From the NCBI GenBank assembly GCA_023014335.1, contig JAECYW010000001.1, positions 3,410,001 through 3,474,000 of the forward strand: a stretch of 64,000 nucleotides of DNA, read 5' to 3'. The DNA is from Galerina marginata (taxonomy: Eukaryota > Basidiomycota > Agaricomycetes > Agaricales > Galerinaceae). Positions 37,030 through 47,500 of this stretch are shown in pieces; the stretch's first letter is position 1; every line of letters starts with the position of its first letter. Both the position numbers and the translations under genes were made by a program. Under the pieces are notes generated by a model, which was not told the origin of the DNA, searched no databases, and worked only from the letters and a program-made list of their open reading frames with translations.

Positions 37030-37511
37030 GCAGGGGTCTGCACTGTCCCAAAGCAGCAGGAAGTTACTCCGCCAATGGTAACATTTTGGTGTATTCAAAC
37101 TTATTTACATTACTCGAATGTATGGAGAGTATATACACACCGTGTATTGTGTATGGTGCAAACCGTTGTGATGTAATAGGTAGATTGCAGGAGGAAGTGG
37201 GGTGGAATGAAGCCTGAACTGCGTCCATGATAAGCGAGAAGAGGGAGATTTAAGCAAAGGGGGTGGCTGTTCTTTCCTATAAAGGATTACGGAGGAAAGA
37301 ACGTGGAATAAAACCAAGACGACAACAGACTCATCTGAAAGTCGCTCCTATAACCTATTCCACTCGGCATCAGTCAAGTTTCCAGTCAACGCAGGGACAT
37401 CAAATGGTGCACTAAAAATCAACAATACCACGTTAGCAAGGACAAAAAATCAGAACTAACCGCGGCTGTGAGCAGGCAGTATGGGCCAAGAAAAGTGAGC
37501 ATCGCAGCATC

Positions 37512-38811
37512 TCAATCATCGTAGGAGCTACTGAGAAGATGGATCTGCTGACCCTCATCCACGTCTACGCATGCCGAAAGGACATGTACATAAAACAAAA
37601 GATGCGCAGAAACGACCTCACCTTTACAAAGGCCCATTGTGCTAGCACCTTCTTTATCCGATCTCTCAATGCTTGGTGACACATTGCGCATTTCAGAGTC
37701 CCTATAATCGGGTTTAGAGCGGTCTCCATGGTATGACTTGATAAATCTGCGAAACGAGATGAGTGAAATGAATGGAGGGGAAGCAAGATGCGCACTCAGT
37801 CGGGCATCCCAGGCCAGATATGCACTAACCAGTGCCCAGGCACGCGTTAATTTTTTTTGATCATCGAACCCGGATCTCTTCGTAGGAGGATGTGGGTGGG
37901 GAGGTGCCAAAAGGATGCTTGTTAACGATGCAAACCGCTCGACATGAAGCAATAATAATTTCTTCAGATAAACCGCCCCAATACGCTCTGCCATTTCATC
38001 AGTGATATTGGATAGATCGTATGAGAGAAGGTGGGAGGATACTGTGATAGCGAGTGGAGCAAGGTCGTGGTAGGCAGCTGTGGTGTATACTTCAAGGGGT
38101 CGCAGTGGGCCATAAGCGAGGAGAAGATCGTACAAGGGCGTCGACGGGCGGATGAGCGACTTGGGAGGCAAAGCATAGGTTGGCATGCGATCCAGGGCAC
38201 GCACAAGAGTCTCGATATCTGGTGAATGGGCTGTTGGCGAGGTTCCATACAAGGTATGCATTATTACATTCAGTTCGACGCTTGAAGCGTCGAGTTGGAT
38301 GATCTTGTTTCTGCACTGCTGGTCGGAGAGGGGTACCGGGAGGCACAGCTCAAAGGAAGTCGGACAAGAATTCAAGATGGTTTGGGCGTGTACGTAGAAA
38401 CCAACGCCGTCGGCGGACAAGAACAGGGTATCGGGTAGTGGATCGGCTCCTGCATGGAAATCGGTGGAGAGGGCGACTGTACCGTCCTGATCAATACTCA
38501 ATGTTTCCGCTGAGAGAGCCAACTCGTTGGTGAGCGGTGACAATGTAAGGGTGTCCTACACCGCAAGAATTAGAGATTGTTAAGAATGCTTTGGAACCAC
38601 TGACAATTGGAGTTGGAGTCTGAATGTATGGCTGATAAGTTTGAGCCGGTACGTTTTGAGTAGCGGGAGCGTAGATGTATGAATTGGCATATGACTCGCA
38701 TCCGTCGGCAGGCAACTGATAATGGGAGGAAGAAGAGGTCGGGGTAGGATACTCTGTAAAGACGAAAGGTTGTTCGTAGTGAAACACTGATTGGTATTCA
38801 CCAGTATCCAT
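37512..38811 (-). pseudogene. BTB/POZ-like gene, copy 2, frameshifted at the 3' end
   Basis: Exon 1 at 38605-38811 (69 codons, MDTGEYQSVFHYEQPFVF) and exon 2 from 38555, with the same 49-nt-class intron as copy 1. The BTB part is preserved (DTLFLSADGVGFYVHAQTIL onward) up to LAWDAR at about 37800. There, relative to copy 1, small deletions shift the frame, so the next segment (SSRFADLSS...ALNPIIGTLKCAMC) lies in another frame. Translation instead runs through an unrelated tail to a stop at 37512, 417 residues in total. The first 270 or so residues could still fold, so a shortened BTB protein is possible; I call it a pseudogene with reserve. Confidence 0.65.
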
Positions 38812-38847
38812 GGCGGTACGGTTAGAATATAATCTAAAGAGGGCCCG

Positions 38848-38856
38848 TTTTTATAG
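38848..38856 (-). promoter_or_regulatory. TATA box of BTB copy 2
   Basis: The minus strand reads CTATAAAAA about 37 nt before the start at 38811, at nearly the same spacing as in copy 1 (12524-12532). Confidence 0.5.
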
Positions 38857-39020
38857 AGATCATTTAAAGAGGAAGGGCCGTCATGCAAGTACAAAGAAAA
38901 ATTCCCACTCCGTCTCCTTTGTAGTGAATTGGCGATGGGTACAAGGGTTTATAGTTCTTCCACAAAGTCACAAAGCCTGAATGATAACGACAAGTACTTT
39001 ATTGACTGTGGATACCAAGA

Positions 39021-39469
39021 TAATGGGCTTTGAGCTCAGGCGTCCTGTTGACAGCTATTTCGCCAATGCGAGGACGCGCAAATCAAGCGCAGGTTCGGAG
39101 ACGCGTAGAGAAACTTGAGCGGTAGAGCAGGCAAAGCTAGGTTGGTTCCAAGCCACCGTTTTCCGCCGGTGGTTGTTTGCTGTTTCGGTGGTACTTTAGC
39201 TGTCCCCGAAAACTATGGAAGTAAAAGTCGACCCAAAGCTGCCCAACTGCCTGTGGAATCCAAGTGGAATCATGATCAAGAACCGCGGTAAAAGCCGCAC
39301 TACCTCGCATACTCCTAGGCTATCGAAAGGAAAGAACTAGCACGTCGCAACAAAGGTGATACGCAGTAAAAAGAGCCAGAGAGGTGCAAGAATTTCAAAC
39401 CGGCCCAAGAAATCAACCGTTAGTGGAATAAACAAAGATGGATGCAGAAGGACCGTAGGTTAAAAGGTT
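39021..39469. other. intergenic, no gene seen
   Basis: Promoter side of BTB copy 2. Some phrases (ccgtttacctc...-like ctaaagtaccacc in reverse, ggaaactggcaacg-like) recall 10.40-10.53 kb, so it may be a worn extension of the duplications. Confidence 0.35.
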
Positions 39470-40340
39470 TAGCCTCTCAAGCCTGTGTTGACATAGTGAC
39501 AAGTCGCGGCTCCGGGTGGCCTGATATAGTTTTCCTCGCGTAGATAAATAAGAAGATCACAGGAAACATGGAGCAAGCATCCTGGAGAGCTTACAGGGCA
39601 CCCGAGCTCCCCAGAAGAAACCACTGGCAGAGATTTCTAAGGGGATAAAGAAGGCCGACACAGGTAGAAGGCAAAGAAATGTCGGTTGTAGATTTAAGCT
39701 GGGTATGCGCGGTAGGTCGTGACGGACTCTGCCTATGCCTCGTTCGCAAATGTGGTACTCTTGCAAGATGCGACGCGAGTCACGCGACACGATTTAGATT
39801 GTTTGGCGACAAGCCATAATTCTCACGATCCACCTCTCCCTTCGACAAATGAATATTTCCTTACCTCGGCATCGTCGATAACTTATCCCAAGGACGTCGA
39901 CAATGTGGATCTCGCGAACTAATTGCTTTCTGTGGTCATATCTGATATCATATCGCCAAAGTCTCTCCATCCTTCCCATCACGCCTTTCCTTTCCTCATG
40001 ACCACGTTCGCCTGAGACCACAACAGCAACTTCCACTAAATCTTGGCTCACTTCTAGCCTGAAAAAGGTTGCAAGTATGACGTGAATACACATTGTCGCG
40101 ATAGAGGGCATGAAATGGCCGGATTTCGACTGTACGATTGTTCGCGTGCCATTCTTAGCAAATGTGCACACGTCCGACCTTGCTGGATATGTTGCCGATG
40201 GGTCGAGGAAGGCCGTCACGGCATTCACGGCAGGCAAGAGAATTGATTGGTCTCCAAAGCTTGGTTCGTCTCTAATTCTTGCCTCAAATATATTTCTGTG
40301 ATTAACCTCCGAGTCCTTCTAGTATTTTCGTTTTCAAAGT
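39470..40340 (-). repeat. segmental duplication, inverted partner of 9.38-10.23 kb
   Basis: Same sequence order as 9380-10230 on the opposite strand. Here it lies on the promoter side of BTB copy 2, whereas its partner lies on the 3' side of BTB copy 1. The block was therefore rearranged as well as copied. Confidence 0.7.
40105..40301 (+). pseudogene. fragment of the NAD(P)-binding gene
   Basis: Plus strand reads PDFDCTIVRVPFLANVHTSD, then YVADGSRKAVTAF, corresponding to WTIVRVPFL and the YIGDGRTGVRLARKAFAAF region of the intact gene at 15954-16646. No N-terminal half or start is present. Confidence 0.65.
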
Positions 40341-40379
40341 TTACTGGCTGGCAATTGATTGATGTACTTTGTTTCTTGT

Positions 40380-40800
40380 CGACTGTCGAGAGGCTGCTGG
40401 GATTTTCTCGGCGAATGTGAAGAGGAACAAATTTTCTGGAATTTTGACTGCGCGAGGGAGCTTCAAAGGCCGACACCTTTAGTTCAATGGCGAGACCGCC
40501 CTGTGCAACGTTATGATACTGCTCTTCCTTCTCGCTTAGCAGCGACTTTGGCTTTGGTATGACTACTATTTCTGGACCACTCATCTGCTGCCGGGGCACG
40601 ATTCATCACGTCGAAGTCTATACAAGGCCTGTGTGCTTTGATCACCTTTTGTGGTGGCTGTTCAAAAATCTTCGTTCTGACAGCGCATCGCTCCTCTGTG
40701 CAGTGCGGAATCACAGCTAGAGGTTGGGGTGAGACCAGAATAGGTTGTGAACCAGATATGGTCTGTGATCGTGAAAGGAAAAGCCTTTGGTGAAGCTGAC
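40380..40800 (-). repeat. dispersed repeat R, copy 2
   Basis: Inverted relative to 12780-13140. Carries the revcomp of the gaacgaagatttttgaacag stretch at about 40659-40678 and gcgaatgtgaagaggaac at about 40411. A third copy is at 44.26-44.72 kb in the same orientation as this one. Confidence 0.7.
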
Positions 40801-41218
40801 GTGTGTCGGAGCCCATGTCAATACCCAGGCTGTGTCAAAAGCACATTTTTAGCACCAACAAGCACAGTGATAATGGTGGCGTTCAAGTTTCTACATCCCT
40901 CTTCAACCTCTGTAAATGGCTGATTGTTGGCGCGGAGGAGGGACTCAAATCATCAGGAATTTTTGACTGCATGAAGGAAACGCTGTTACGGTGAGTTATC
41001 TTTGGTTCGGTGTCAAAAAGCCTTGACCTTAAGTACTTTTGACTTAGGGTTTCGGACCTCGGTGTAATCAGCCGTGGTACTCGGTCATTTTGCCAGGCGT
41101 CTATCTGCCTCGCATTGACCCACCCACATACTACCTGTATGTGTAGAACTGATACTTATAACCCCGCCTTTCTCCTCATGCTCATCTATTGCATCTTAGT
41201 CTCGTTCACGTTCCAGTC

Positions 41219-41941
41219 ATGAGTGATATCTACCATCAAGCTTTAGACCCACCAGGACGTGAATTTGGGGTAGACAATTTAAAGGTTAGGCGTCCGCGTC
41301 ATTATTGAGCGCCTGCCGGTCTTGACACTGCCGACGAACAGATGCAACTCAGCGAAATTCTGGCCAATCTCTCTGCACAACTGGACAAAGTGAAATATTT
41401 GTTGCTTTCGATTTTTTTCGCCCTTGCCTCAGGCCGAACCTACAGAAGGATAAATTCCGCTCTCGCGCAACGAGCTTTCCATGTTGCAAGACACTTATTG
41501 ACCCTGGTTGTGAAGGTCAATGATACTCCGAAGCTGAAGGAGTATACTATTACATTCGAAGGGTGCGCACTTTATCGCATTACTCTAAAGTCGACAGTAA
41601 ATAACAATCTCAATGATAGAACTCTATATCGAATCCGGATGTTGATAGAGTCCGATATCCAGTCCAGTTTTTCCTATTACCTGTGGCGTATGCTATCTGG
41701 CAAAGACCTCTCCAGTCAATATGTTAGCCTTTATTGGGAATTAAGCTTGTCCCTCGACAATATAAAGGTATTCTGACAATCTTGTTTCCTATTTGTCACC
41801 CTAATGGCAGACAATCCCCCATAGAAGTTGTTAGAGGAGAGGCCTATGCCACGAGCAGCTGCAGGCGGCAAGAGTTATCGCAGAAACTCGGGCTCATCGG
41901 CCGGCACCGCTGATCGCATTAATTCAGTTCAGCAAAAGTGA
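41219..41941 (+). CDS. unrecognised 202-aa protein, copy 1
   Basis: Three exons, 41219..41284, 41342..41767 and 41825..41941, with both introns in phase 0 and GT-AG. A TATA-like acttataac is about 60 nt upstream of the start. Protein starts MSDIYHQALDPPGREFGVDN. A short hydrophobic helix follows (YLLLSIFFALASG), then Ala/Arg/Leu-rich helices (RINSALAQRAFHVARHLL), a segment TITFEGCALYRITL, and a basic/Ser-rich tail (RAAAGGKSYRRNSGSS). I do not recognise a family. The copy at 45196-45898 has the same exon sizes for exons 1 and 2 and no stop, so the gene model is supported by comparison. Confidence 0.7.
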
Positions 41942-41984
41942 AGCATTCACTTTACTTTCGTGAAAGATTCGCGCTGACATTTGG

Positions 41985-42174
41985 GTCTTGCAGCAGTGGT
42001 ATCTTGTCTTCTGCACACGCTGTGAGCGTGAACGGCGGCACTTTCTACAGCGTCGACGGGGACCTGACTATAAGGAACCTTTCTCAAAAAGTTGAAGACC
42101 GCAAAAGACTGAGAAAGCCGATGAGTGAAACTTCAAGACGACAGGTGACTCCTCGAAAAGCTTTCAAAGTTTAA
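41985..42174 (+). pseudogene. NLR-type N-terminal motif, isolated remnant
   Basis: The plus strand reads SSAHAVSVNGGTFYSVDGD. Agaricomycete NACHT proteins often begin with a small-residue/hydrophobic pattern ending in GGxFxxVxGD. The frame then continues about 30 codons and stops at 42172-42174, with no NACHT domain after it. Either a dead start of an NLR gene, or a last exon of the gene on its left that I failed to splice. The second copy is at about 45950-46025. Confidence 0.45.
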
Positions 42175-42904
42175 TCAGGTTCAAGCAGAGCTGGATTCAA
42201 ATTTCTTGTCCAGAGTTTCCCTGATTCGAGGGAGACCAAGGCCTGTCGAGGTATCTCTTTGAGAACCAACTTCATTGTTTCTTGCCAGTTTTGCGTGAGA
42301 AGTGGGAGTTATATAACATTCGACTGTTTCCTGACGGCGGTACGTCTTTCTTCCTTTCTGCCACCACACACCTCACTTGCTCTACCAGAGTCCCTCCCCT
42401 CGACAACCTCCGCAATGTCGTGTAAGTTGACTCCTTTCAAGGTGTACTGATTGGATTGACCTAGTCTCATCCAGGCATGCTTATTATACGAGCCTGAAGC
42501 TCTTTGGCGGTCGTCTAATGCGTTGATGGGTCTTGCAGAGGATGGGGCTATCGGAGGGATGATGAGCGGGCTGCGGGGGTGGTTGATGCGTCGTGTGTTT
42601 CATAATCTTCAAGTTCATTCATCAATTTAACGACTTCATTTTTAATATTCTCAATGGGTTCCATGGTCATAACTGTTAGTCCCTCTTCTCGCTGTCTCCG
42701 CTGTCGCCCACAAATTTGTCGTCGTGCGTCGTTTATGGGCTAAGATAGTATGCAGAGTTGATAGTCAACGTAAGCAGCCATGTACTCTTTCTTTAGTGGG
42801 CCAGCTAATCTACGTGCATTGAATTATTGCTGCCTACTTGCGTACTACATTCGAGGGAAATCAAGGAATCCAAGAGTGTAGCTAAACATTCTAGCCAAAA
42901 CCAA
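42175..42904. other. intergenic, no gene seen
   Basis: No supported gene or repeat. Confidence 0.4.
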
Positions 42905-43495
42905 TCAGCCGTGCAAGGACGTCGTGCTCTCCGCCCTGGGCCAGCTAGTGCAACCCCATCGCGAAGTTCTACGGGCGGCTATTCTATTGGAGATGATGCG
43001 GAGGTGAGGAGGTTCGTGATGCTGGGTACGGCGTCGATTGAGGATGAGAGGGATCAGTTCATTTTGGCGTTCAATGGTGACGGGTGTGAGAGTGGGCGCG
43101 CCGAATGCGTATAGGGATGTTGTGGCGATGGCGGAGGTGGGCGGGGGGGGGGGATGGGAGGACGGTGTAATAGTGAGCTCTGGGCCGAGCTGCCCGAGCA
43201 TGGATTAGATTAGATAGAGATCGCCATCAGTAGCACAGCCTGTCTGCATGTAGACGCCACGCGGTCCTGTGACGAACTCATCCTTGCTTGGTCCTGACCA
43301 CCACTGCGTGCTGCCTGACCGCGCGCCTGCTCGACGCGTCCCCGAGCCTTGCCAGACCCGAGCTGCTAGGGTAGGTCTGATTGGCCTATCCCAACGGGGG
43401 TTAGGTTGGCGAGGAAGGCGTTTGCGGCGTTCATGCTTGGGGAGGTGGAGAAGTGGGAGTGGGTAAGGAAGGCGCCGTTGATTTCGGATGCTTGA
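42905..43495 (+). pseudogene. inverted, broken copy of the NAD(P)-binding gene
   Basis: Three islands match the intact gene at 15954-16646 on the other strand: 42905-42955 (the ADVVLSALG strand), about 43005-43140 (RRFVMLGTASIEDERDQF and on to GAPNAY), and about 43408-43495 (ARKAFAAFMLGEVEKWEWV to LISDA and the same TGA stop). Between them are deletions, an insertion with foreign sequence (about 43190-43400) and several frameshifts. The N-terminal binding loop is missing. Similarity runs on past the stop into the 3' flank. Confidence 0.8.
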
Positions 43496-43870
43496 TCTTT
43501 TGCCTTTGCCTTTGTGTTGAGGTCTTGTATCAATACCCATGGTGCGTTTTAATTTCAAACCACAGTTTAGTGGGATAGCCTTGACGTTTTTTTTTCCACT
43601 TCAGTGCATTTGGTCCTTCATGCTTCAATAATTGTACTTTACTATGTAGGTTGTTGGTTTTGTGTTTACAACCTCGAATGCAATCTACCTTTCTAGGCCG
43701 AGCCTAAGGCAACCTCCTTTCCTCTCATATGAAGACGCCTTTCAAGTTCAGCAACATCTCTAGACTCTCAGTCTCAGGATTGATATCCCCGGTCTGGAGA
43801 ATGGTTTGGCACGGACTCCAGACGGATAACGAAGTTTACTAAACTCCAGCGTCAACGATGATCGAAGCCC
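43496..43870 (+). repeat. duplicated 3' flank of the NAD(P)-binding gene
   Basis: Reads like 15600-15953 on the opposite strand, for example cctttctaggccgagcctaa and tctcatatgaagacgcctt (15960 side: acctttctaggtcgagccta and tctcatatgaagacacctt). Confidence 0.8.
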
Positions 43871-44259
43871 AAACCCACCATCATGATCGTCCTGGACCTT
43901 TTTGCGTCGATACTCGCTACCATGGTTCGTCTCAGGTTTACAGTGGTGCGATAGTATTGATTGACCTTCCTTTTTCTTCAGCGTTTCACTAGGTCCTTCA
44001 ATGTTTTTTTTTACTTGTGTTTGCTGTCTCCAATGTGATCCTCTCTTCTAGGTCTGTTCAAGCGTCTACCTCTGAGTCTTCCCAACGATGCTGGGACGAG
44101 ACATGTACTCTACAACCCACCGAATACGCTCCAAACCAAATTGAGCGTCAACCCACCTGCCTTTGAGCCAACTCAGACACTGAGCCATTTTGGCATCGCA
44201 CTCCGAGTCGGCAGTCTGGACTGGGGATGGCTCATCAACATTATCTGCTAGGGTGACGC
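43871..44259. other. intergenic, no gene seen
   Basis: No supported gene. A minus-strand frame at 44066-44419 overlaps repeat R and reflects the repeat only. Confidence 0.4.
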
Positions 44260-44720
44260 CGCGACGCGGCTGCGTCTCTTGTCTCTTGTCGACCCTCGAG
44301 AGGCCGCTGGGATTTTTTTTGGCGAATGTGAGGAGAGACCCAATTTTTCTGGAATTTTGACTGCGCGAAGGAGCTCCAACTTGGAAGGCAGAGGGCTTTG
44401 ACTTCAATGACAACACCACCCGGTGAAACGGCTATGATACTGCTCTTCCACCTCGCATGACTTTGGGTTTGATCTGACTACTATTTCTGGACCACCTATC
44501 TCGCAGGCGCCGGAGGGATAATTCATTACATCGAAGAGCATACAACACCTGTGTGCGTTGATCACTTTCTGTGGTTGTGGCTGTTGAACAATCCTCGTTC
44601 CGACGGCGCATCGCTCCTTTGTCAGAACTCTGAAGTGCGGAACCACAGCTAAAGGTTGGGGCGAGACCAGAATAGGTTGTAAACCAGATATGGCCTGTGA
44701 TCGTGGAAGGAAATGCCTGT
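44260..44720 (-). repeat. dispersed repeat R, copy 3
   Basis: Same orientation as 40380-40800, inverted relative to 12780-13140. Carries gcgaatgtgaggagagaccc and a diverged version of the ttgaacaatcctcgttccg stretch. Confidence 0.7.
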
Positions 44721-45195
44721 TTCTTTCGATAAAGCCGACGTGCGTCGGTTCATCTCTACCCAGGCGGTGCTAAAGGCACTTTTACCCAGGCAGTGTCAAA
44801 GGCGCATTTTTAGCACCACCAAGCACGGTGATGATAGTGGCGTTCAAGTTTCTACCTTCCTCTTCGACTTCTGACTTCTGTACAGTGTAAATAGCTGATG
44901 GTTGGCGAGGAGGAGGAGGGACTCGAATCATCAGGAAATTTTGACTGCATGAAGGAAACATTGTTGCAGTGAGTTGTCGTGTGGCTCGATGTCAAAAAGC
45001 TATGACCTTGATTTTGATTTAAGGTTTTGATTGTACTCAGCCGTGGTACTCGGTCACATTTTGCCAGGCGTCTATCTGCCTCGCCTTGACCCACCCACAT
45101 ATTACCTGTATGTGTAGAGCTGATACTTATAACCCCACCTTACTCCTCATCCTCATCTTTTGCATCCTAGTCTCCGAGTCGTTCACGTTCTACTC

Positions 45196-45898
45196 ATGAG
45201 TGATATCTGCAATCAAGCTTTAGAACAACCAGGACGTGAATTCGGGGTAGACAATTTAAAGGTTAGGCGTCTGCATCATTAGTGAGCGCGTTCTGACACT
45301 GCCGACGAGCAGAAGCAACTCAGCGAAATTCTGGCCAATCCCTCTGCACAACTGGACAAAGTCAAATATTTGTTACTTTCGATTTTTTTCACCCTTGCCT
45401 CAGGCCGAACCTACAGAAGGATAAATTCTGCTCTCGCACAACGAGCTTTCCATGTTGCAAGGAATTTATTGACCCTGGTTGTGAAGGCCATCGATACTCC
45501 GGACCTGAGAAAGTGTACGATCACATTCGAAGGGTGCGCACTTTATCGCATCACTCTAAAGTCGACAGTAAATACTAATCTCAATGATAGAACCCTATAT
45601 CGAATCCGAACGTTGATAGAGTCTGATATCCAGTCCAGTTTTCTCTATCGCGTGTGGCGTATGCTATGTGGCGAAGACCTTTCCAGTCAGTATGTTACCC
45701 TTGATTGGGAATTAGGCTTGTCTCTCGACAATATAAAGGTATTCTAACAATCTAGTTTGCCATTTATCATCCTAATGACAGGCATAGAACTTGTTAGAGG
45801 ATAGGCCTATGCCACTCGCAGGCGGCAAGAGTTACTCAAGGTCATCAGTCGACACCAACGACACCGCTGATCACACCAATTCAGTTCAGCAAAAGTGA
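45196..45898 (+). CDS. unrecognised 200-aa protein, copy 2
   Basis: Three exons, 45196..45261, 45313..45738 and 45788..45898, parallel to copy 1 with the same intron phases; exon 3 is 6 nt shorter. Protein starts MSDICNQALEQPGREFGVDN. Most changes against copy 1 are single amino-acid replacements (for example IDTPDLRKCTI for NDTPKLKEYTI), and the frame is fully open, so both copies may be expressed. Family unknown. Near the promoter the TATA-like acttataac is kept. Confidence 0.7.
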
Positions 45899-45944
45899 GG
45901 CATTCCTCTTAATTTCGTGAAAAATTCGCGCTGACATCGGGCAG

Positions 45945-46040
45945 TGGTATCTTGTCTTCTGCGAACGCTGTGAACGTGACCGGCGGCAATTTCTACAGCG
46001 TCGAGGGGGACCTGACTATAAGGAACCTTCCTCATTGTGA
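45945..46040 (+). pseudogene. NLR-type N-terminal motif, second remnant
   Basis: Reads SSANAVNVTGGNFYSVEGD, the copy of the motif at 41985. The pattern GGxFxxVxGD is kept although several flanking residues changed. No NACHT domain follows. Confidence 0.45.
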
Positions 46041-46979
46041 GCCATGTTGTTTGATTTGACTGGTGACGACAAACCTGAACATTAACAGATTTTCGAAGAG
46101 GGAATAGGGGTACCTTCAGGTTGACCATGTCCCTGGTACCCTTCACTGACACCCTCTTTACAGGTGAAGACACGGTCAATGGTTTAGGTTTAGTTTAAAC
46201 TCTTATGAGCCCCGTAAACACATCTTTGGTGTTGTTATGCGCGGAAGGTCGTCAATATGCGACGTCACTCCGACCGCTCTATTCATTCTGCCATCCTCTC
46301 CTCGGCATCTCAGCCACCCCATTGGGGGTTATCTGCGCCGCTGGGCCCGGTCACCAAATCTTGACGACATTTTATTGCAAGAGGGAGGCTACACGAATTA
46401 ACGAAACCTACCCCTTGCGCGAAGGACAATCATGATGTTGTCGTCATACTAACGTTGAATGCTCTTAGAGGCGGCGTCTGCTAGGTGTCCGATTTACAAA
46501 TCATACCGGGAACACAATTTATCTAGGGGTTCCAGTTCGGAACCTTGGAAGTACACTGAAATCCCTGGTCCTGAACACCCAGGACTTCGATTTCTAATCA
46601 AAAATCACCCAGGACCTCTCCCACAAACCCAAATCTTGGATTTGGCCACCACAATGGAAATTCGCCATTTCCTTGTTTCCAAACCTAAAACCTCAACTAC
46701 TGGCACGGAACAAGGCCCTCAAAATATTCCTACGGTTGAAGTTTCCTAAATCTCGGACTTTGGCTCTTAGAAAGGAAACTTCAGCTATTCCTTGTTTTCC
46801 AGGCCTAAAAGCTCGAACGTTCCTGACCTAGTCTGCAGTTCGAGGCATATAAACGAGTCCGACGGAGGACTCGTAAAGTAATGTCCGGTCCATTATCAAC
46901 AATGTCCTGCTGTTCGCCGCTGCTCTTTTCCCTTCCTTCAATCCATGTCACCCATGTCCCTAAGCTCCAGACTTTATCT
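46041..46979. other. intergenic, no gene seen
   Basis: Several overlapping frames but none supported; repeated phrases such as ccaggac and aaaacctcaact-like give apparent Pro-rich frames. An inverted repeat CGAGTCC...GGACTCG at about 46858-46877 is related to the palindrome at 1640-1661. Confidence 0.4.
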
Positions 46980-47500
46980 ACTGGTGTGGTTATTTAGATT
47001 ATCCCTGCCCTCGCCCTATTATCCACGATTGCTTTGCTCTATCTACGTCCTCGTTTATACGTTTCACGGACCGAGTTTGTTATTCATCCCGTTGTTTTAT
47101 CTATGCCCCCTCCCCGTTATCTATCATGTTGATTTATCTATGCCCATGTACCTTTTGTTCCATGCTCCCGTTTATCCGTTTCACGGACCTACTTTGTTAC
47201 CCATCACATTGCTTTACTAGTATCTATGCCCTCTCCCTGTTATCCATTAGGTTGTTGCGCCTGTCATCTATGCCTTTTCCCTGTTATCCGTCACTCTGCT
47301 CTATCCACGCCCTCGCACCTGTTATGTATCCATGCCAGTTCATTTTACGTACGACTTTTCTATCCATCACCACGCTGTATTATCCATATTATCCATGCCC
47401 TGCTTGTCCGTTTATGTACTGTTCGTCATCCCTTGGGCAGTGTTATCAATTGCCAGACCATCTTCGGTGCGTCCTGTTTATCCATTTCCGGCCTCTTTAT
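46980..47500 (+). repeat. degenerate pyrimidine-rich repeat array
   Basis: Loose repeats of a unit of roughly 45-70 nt built from tttatctatgccc, ccctgttatccat and tttcacggacc. The plus strand is very poor in purines, which leaves long frames open in more than one phase by composition alone. I see no reason to call these frames genes. Confidence 0.65.

Larger units (their letters stand above)
37030..39020 (-). repeat. segmental duplication carrying a BTB gene, copy 2
   Basis: Direct-orientation partner of about 10.57-12.80 kb. Both contain the 3' flank with gtgtattgtgtatggt, the two-exon gene and the TATA-containing promoter. Borders are approximate. Confidence 0.8.
40380..42075 (+). repeat. 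direct segmental duplication, unit 1 (with gene)
   Basis: About 1.7 kb repeated in the same orientation at about 44.26-46.03 kb. Each unit contains repeat R, a promoter with ctgatacttataacccc, a three-exon gene and an NLR-type start motif. Coding parts are highly similar. Confidence 0.8.
44260..46035 (+). repeat. direct segmental duplication, unit 2 (with gene)
   Basis: Partner of about 40380-42075, same orientation. Differences are mostly single bases plus short gaps. Confidence 0.8.
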
